Positions 60,627-64,000 of a DNA stretch of 64,000 bases are shown here, piece after piece. The DNA comes from Mycolicibacterium hodleri (GTDB lineage Bacteria > Actinomycetota > Actinomycetes > Mycobacteriales > Mycobacteriaceae), in the NCBI RefSeq assembly GCF_025822245.1, contig NZ_JACKTL010000067.1:1-64000 (forward strand), written 5' to 3'. The notes under the pieces are model-generated. The model was given only the letters and a program-made list of their open reading frames with translations, was not told where the DNA came from and searched no databases. The first letter of the stretch is position 1. Each line of letters begins with the position of its first letter. A program made the translations under genes and the position numbers.

Positions 60627-60699
60627 GGCCCCCTAACGGAATCGAACCGTTGACCTCTTCCTTACCATGGAAGCGCTCTACCGACTGAGCTAAGGGGGC
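60627..60699 (-). tRNA. thrT: tRNA-Thr (anticodon GGT)
   Basis: Minus strand: acceptor GCCCCCT/AGGGGGC, D arm GCTCAGTCGGTAGAGC, anticodon stem CTTCCATGGTAAGGAAG (GGT), T arm AACGGTTCGATTCCGTT. Next to tRNA-Met as in M. tuberculosis. Confidence 0.94.
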
Positions 60700-60807
60700 A
60701 ACCGCCCGCGGCCGTCGAAAATTCCATGCCGTGGGACTTAGAGAGGGTACAACCCGGGTGCTGGCGTCACCAAACCGCAGCTCCTCGCGGCCAATCCGGC
60801 CGGTGCC

Positions 60808-62022
60808 TCACACCAGCCAGGCGTCGGGTGAGAACAGCTCACAGTGCACGCGACCGGCGGGGACGCCACCGGCTTCGAGCTGCTCGCGAACCGCCCGGAC
60901 GAACCCGTTGCCCCCGCACAAGTAGACCTCGGCCGTCTCGGGCAGCTCGGATGCGTCCAGCACCAGCCGACCGGCGTGGGCGCCCGGGCCGCCGTCTTCG
61001 TACCAAACCTCGAGGCTGGCGTTGGGCAACCGGGTCGACAGCTCGTACTGCCGCTGCCGCAGCGGATGGGTCTGGGCGCTGCGGTCGGCGTGCAGAATCC
61101 GCACGTGCGTGTCGGGCGCCTGGACCGCCAGCGCCTCGAGGATGCCGATCATCGGGGTGACGCCGATGCCCGCCGAAACGAGCACCAGGGACGCACCCTG
61201 CCGCGGGGCGGGCAGGTCGCCGAACGGCAGGGTGACGTCGAGCAGGTCGCCGACCCGTACGTTGTCCCGGATCCAGTTCGACACCTCACCGGCCGGATTG
61301 CCACCCACCGCCTCTACGGGTTTGACCGCGAACGTCATCTCACCGGTTCCGCCCGCGACCAGGCTGTACTGACGTAGCTGGCGCGCGCCGTCGGGCAGCG
61401 TCACCCCAACCGAAACATACTGCGCGGGCAAACTATTCGTCATCCCGTCGCCGAGGGCGGAGACCGTCACCAGGACCGCGCCGGACGGGTCGTCGACCCG
61501 CGCCTGCACCCGCGCCCGCCGGTAGACGTCACCGGCGGTCACACCGGCCTCGGCGTAGAGGTCCGTCTCCAGATCGATCAGCGTCTGGGCCATGATCCAG
61601 TACACCCGGTCCCACGCCTCGGCCACCTCGGCGGTCACCACGTCGGCGCCGAGCACCTGCACGATCGCCGCGAACAGGTGCTCGTGAACGATCGGGTACT
61701 GATCGGCGGTCACCCCGAGCGACGCGTGCTTGTGGCCAATCCGGGACAGCAGCTCCGCCGGATGCGGCAGCGTCGGGTCGACGAGATGAGTCGCGAACGT
61801 GGCGATCGAGGCCGCGAGAGCCCGCTGCTGCGCCCCCTGCGCCTGGTTGCCGCGGTTGAACAGCGTGCGCAGCAGCTCAGGATGGTGCTCGAAGAGCCGG
61901 CCGTAGAAGACCGACGTGATCTCGTCGATGTTCGCGCCGACCAGCGGCAGCGTCGCCGCCACCATCTCGGTGTGCTCCGGCGCCAGCTCGTCCTTGGCGT
62001 CGACGGCGGTGGTGATGGTCAT
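60808..62022 (-). CDS. hmp: Flavohemoglobin, nitric oxide dioxygenase
   Basis: A 404-residue flavohemoglobin. Globin domain, residues about 1-150: VFYGRLFEHHPELL holds the B10 Tyr and YPIVHEHLFAAIVQVLG the proximal His. The FAD domain has RQYSLV near 245 and the NAD domain SAGIGVTPMIGILEAL near 295 and VYLCGGNGFVRAVREQL near 370. It converts NO and O2 to nitrate. Start ATG 62022 overlaps the stop of nsrR, forming an nsrR-hmp operon. Confidence 0.94.
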   Translation of the reverse strand: MTITTAVDAKDELAPEHTEMVAATLPLVGANIDEITSVFYGRLFEHHPELLRTLFNRGNQAQGAQQRALAASIATFATHLVDPTLPHPAELLSRIGHKHASLGVTADQYPIVHEHLFAAIVQVLGADVVTAEVAEAWDRVYWIMAQTLIDLETDLYAEAGVTAGDVYRRARVQARVDDPSGAVLVTVSALGDGMTNSLPAQYVSVGVTLPDGARQLRQYSLVAGGTGEMTFAVKPVEAVGGNPAGEVSNWIRDNVRVGDLLDVTLPFGDLPAPRQGASLVLVSAGIGVTPMIGILEALAVQAPDTHVRILHADRSAQTHPLRQRQYELSTRLPNASLEVWYEDGGPGAHAGRLVLDASELPETAEVYLCGGNGFVRAVREQLEAGGVPAGRVHCELFSPDAWLV

Positions 62023-62486
62023 CGTGGGATCCCTTCGGTGGTTGTTTCGGTGGTGGCGAGGTGGAGCGAAACGATCGGCAGCCGAGCGTCCCGCACCAGG
62101 TCGTCGACCGTGTGACGGTCGAGCTCGCGGTAGAACGCCTCCTTGGCGTCGGACAGCGCACGGCGCAACCGGCACCCCGGCAGCAAGGGACACGGCGTCA
62201 CGCCTTCGCACTGGATGACCTCTTGGTCGCCTTCGAGCCGACGGATGAGCCAGCCGACCGACACCGTGCGACCGGCCTCGGTGAGGCTCAGTCCGCCGAT
62301 GCGCCCACGCCGGGCGGCGACCATGTCGAGGTCGACGAGGCGCGCGACCGCCTTGGCGATGTGGTGTTCCGACGCCCCGGCCGCGGAGGCGACGGTGCGA
62401 ATGGTGACCCGTCGGCCGTCGGAGTCGCCGGAGGCCAGCAGCATCATCGTCCGCAGGCCCAGATCGGTGAACCGCGTCAATTGCAT
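62019..62486 (-). CDS. nsrR: Rrf2-family NO-sensing repressor NsrR
   Basis: A 155-residue Rrf2 protein from ATG 62486. MQLTRFTDLGLRTMMLLAS starts a winged HTH (TIRTVASAAGASEHHIAKAVARL). The three Cys of CEGVTPCPLLPGC near 91-103 are placed as the Fe-S ligands of NsrR. Nitrosylation of the cluster relieves repression of hmp, which follows directly. The ATGA overlap couples their translation. Confidence 0.9.
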   Translation of the reverse strand: MQLTRFTDLGLRTMMLLASGDSDGRRVTIRTVASAAGASEHHIAKAVARLVDLDMVAARRGRIGGLSLTEAGRTVSVGWLIRRLEGDQEVIQCEGVTPCPLLPGCRLRRALSDAKEAFYRELDRHTVDDLVRDARLPIVSLHLATTETTTEGIPR

Positions 62487-62513
62487 ACGACTGACCGTAG
62501 TAAACATGCGCCA

Positions 62514-62548
62514 TCGATACGTCTTTTTTTGGTGTGCAGTCAAACACC
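62514..62548 (-). promoter_or_regulatory. Candidate nsrR-hmp promoter with overlapping dyad
   Basis: Reading leftwards: TTGACT (62543-62538), 18 bases, TATCGA (62519-62514), about 28 bases before ATG 62486. GGTGT...ACACC (62531-62548) is a short dyad over the -35 and could be part of an operator. Weak but well placed. Confidence 0.4.
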
Positions 62549-62611
62549 ACCTGACGTGCGGTTTTTACACCTGCGGTTATCGGCCCGCCGACGGGGAAAT
62601 AGGCTGGTCCG

Positions 62612-63334
62612 ATGACTTCCTCCGGCGCTGAACGCCTCTACTTCAGGCAGCTGTTGTCCGGCACCGACTACGCCGCCAGCGACGCGATCGCCCAGCAGAT
62701 GCGCAACTTCGCCTACCTGATCGGCGACCGCGAGACCGGCGACTGCGTCGTCGTCGACCCCGCCTATGCGGCCAACGACCTGCTCGACGCGTGCGAGTCC
62801 GACGGCATGCACCTGTCCGGCGTGCTCGTCAGCCACCACCACCCCGACCACGTCGGCGGATCGATGATGGGCTTCGAACTCAAGGGCCTGGCCGAGCTGC
62901 TCGAGCGGGTCAGCGTCCCGGTGCACGTGAACACCCACGAGGCCGACTGGGTCTCCCGAATCACCGGCATCCCGCTCGGCGACCTGACCGCCCACGACCA
63001 CGGCGACAAGGTGGCCGTCGGCGCCGTCGAGATCGAGCTGCTGCACACCCCCGGCCACACGCCAGGCAGCCAGTGCTTCCTGCTCGACGGCCGACTGGTC
63101 GCCGGCGACACGCTGTTCCTGGAGGGCTGCGGACGCACCGACTTCCCCGGCGGCAACGTCGACGACATGTACCGCAGCCTGCAGGCGCTGTCCCAGCTGC
63201 CCGGCGATCCGACCGTCTTTCCCGGGCACTGGTATTCGGCCAAGCCCAGCGCGTCGCTGTCCGAGGTGCGCGACACCAACTACGTCTACCGGGCCACCAG
63301 CCTGGACCAGTGGCGCACCGCGATGGGCGGCTGA
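62612..63334 (+). CDS. Metallo-beta-lactamase fold hydrolase, glyoxalase II-like
   Basis: A 240-residue MBL protein: VSHHHPDHVGG (HxHxDH metal motif, near residue 72), HTPGHTPGSQCFLLDGRLVAGDTLF near 146 (His and Asp ligands), and VFPGHWYS near 200. Orthologous in context to Rv0634c, annotated as glyoxalase II / hydroxyacylglutathione hydrolase, though mycobacteria lack glutathione, so the true thiol ester substrate is uncertain. Divergent from nsrR. Confidence 0.9.
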   Translation: MTSSGAERLYFRQLLSGTDYAASDAIAQQMRNFAYLIGDRETGDCVVVDPAYAANDLLDACESDGMHLSGVLVSHHHPDHVGGSMMGFELKGLAELLERVSVPVHVNTHEADWVSRITGIPLGDLTAHDHGDKVAVGAVEIELLHTPGHTPGSQCFLLDGRLVAGDTLFLEGCGRTDFPGGNVDDMYRSLQALSQLPGDPTVFPGHWYSAKPSASLSEVRDTNYVYRATSLDQWRTAMGG

Positions 63335-63424
63335 GTCTCGTTGGAGAAGTGGCGCGACGGCTCACAGCCTGCGCTAAGTTCGGTGCGCAGCGCCACAGAG
63401 GCGCCGGATCGGGAGACGCCTGCG

Positions 63425-64000
63425 ATGACGACACCGCCCACACCGGCCAACTGGTATCCGGATCCCGAGAATCCCGGCGGCCTGAGGTACTGGGACGGCT
63501 GGACCTGGACCGAGCACCGCGCGCCCGCCCCCGGCCAGGCGACGTCGCCGAGCGACGAGGCCGCCAACGTCTACGCCACCCGCCCGGTCGTGCAGGAGCC
63601 CACCCCCGAGGGCGCCCAGGAACAACCCGTCCAGCCCTACGACACCCATCCGCCGGCGGTGGCCAACGAGCCCCCCGTGGACGACGCGACGTCCTGGAAT
63701 CCGCCGCTGCCGTCCTGGGATTCGTTGTCGACGGAGCCGGAACGGACCGACGACCCGGCGCCCGAGCCGTCCCACGAGGAACCACCCACCGAATCGCAGA
63801 CCCCGACCGCCGACACGACGACCGCGTTCGAGCCGGCGGCCTTCGCACCCCCTCCGGGCCCGCCGCCCGGGTACTACCCGGCACCTCCCCCGCCGAGCGG
63901 CAAGTCCAACACGAAGCTGATCATCGGCCTCCTCGCCGGCGGCGCCGTCCTGCTGGTGGTCATCGCCGTCGTCGTCGCGCTCGTGGTGATGCGCACCGAC
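63425..64000 (+). CDS. DUF2510 membrane protein (3' end outside window)
   Basis: At least 192 residues. The N-terminal DUF2510 motif NWYPDPENPGGLRYWDGWTWTEH (residues 9-31) is followed by a long acidic Pro/Glu/Thr-rich linker and a Pro-rich stretch. Near the end of the window is a membrane helix (LIIGLLAGGAVLLVVIAVVVAL). This layout of cytoplasmic DUF2510, linker, one helix and then an outer domain is common in actinobacterial envelope proteins. The frame runs off the right edge. ATG 63425 has GGGAG upstream. Confidence 0.8.
   Translation, partial: MTTPPTPANWYPDPENPGGLRYWDGWTWTEHRAPAPGQATSPSDEAANVYATRPVVQEPTPEGAQEQPVQPYDTHPPAVANEPPVDDATSWNPPLPSWDSLSTEPERTDDPAPEPSHEEPPTESQTPTADTTTAFEPAAFAPPPGPPPGYYPAPPPPSGKSNTKLIIGLLAGGAVLLVVIAVVVALVVMRTD

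Overview
The window is high-GC actinobacterial DNA from a mycobacterium (Mycobacterium/Mycolicibacterium type). The evidence is gene content: tandem cyclopropane mycolic acid synthases, the hadA-hadB-hadC dehydratases of mycolate elongation, a PE-PPE domain protein, and the order rpmG-hadABC-trpT-secE-nusG-rplK-rplA. In M. tuberculosis H37Rv this core order (Rv0634c to Rv0647c) is continuous, and rplA (Rv0641) and mmaA4 (Rv0642c) are convergent neighbours. Here the same two flanks are about 47 kb apart.

Left flank (1-8475): the tail of an unknown Gly/Ala-rich protein, an alpha/beta hydrolase, a small secreted protein, a short HTH-like protein, an MpaB-type (DUF2236) oxygenase, a UbiB/ABC1 kinase, a LipG-like hydrolase and three mycolic acid methyltransferase/cyclopropane synthase paralogues, closed by a strong terminator. 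Right flank (55863-64000): rplA, rplK, nusG, secE, tRNA-Trp, hadC, hadB, hadA, rpmG, tRNA-Met and tRNA-Thr on the minus strand, then an nsrR-hmp operon, a glyoxalase-II-like hydrolase and the start of a DUF2510 membrane protein.

Middle (about 8.5-55.8 kb): a mosaic surface-polysaccharide locus. It holds a full dTDP-rhamnose set (rmlA, rmlB, fused rmlCD), a DUF4012 envelope protein, a Wzz/BY-kinase polysaccharide co-polymerase (Wzc-like), a tightly coupled cassette (GT2 glycosyltransferase, CMP-sugar synthetase-like protein, 2-hydroxyacid dehydrogenase, SDR), a Wzx-like flippase, a Wzy-like polymerase/ligase, a possible Maf/DUF115-like transferase, an FkbM methyltransferase, acyltransferase and SGNH modification proteins, four further glycosyltransferases, the GDP-D-glycero-D-manno-heptose pathway (gmhA, gmhB, hddA, hddC), a zinc-finger methyltransferase, a Tat-exported beta-helix protein, a Gfo/Idh oxidoreductase with an AKR-like partner, and a Wzb-like low-molecular-weight tyrosine phosphatase. 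I infer a Wzx/Wzy-dependent heteropolysaccharide containing rhamnose, heptose and possibly a CMP-activated acidic sugar. No undecaprenyl-phosphate initiating sugar-1-phosphate transferase was found in the window.

The island carries scars of repeated rearrangement: an IS256-family fragment beside a decayed second DUF4012 copy, an IS21-family element nested in an IS481-like transposase remnant with a 4-bp target duplication, a second rmlA tail surviving as a pseudogene at the far end, a 7-bp near-repeat that breaks the SGNH motif of an acyltransferase, and several gene-free stretches. Codon use and base composition vary along the island; the methyltransferase near 46 kb is visibly AT-rich.
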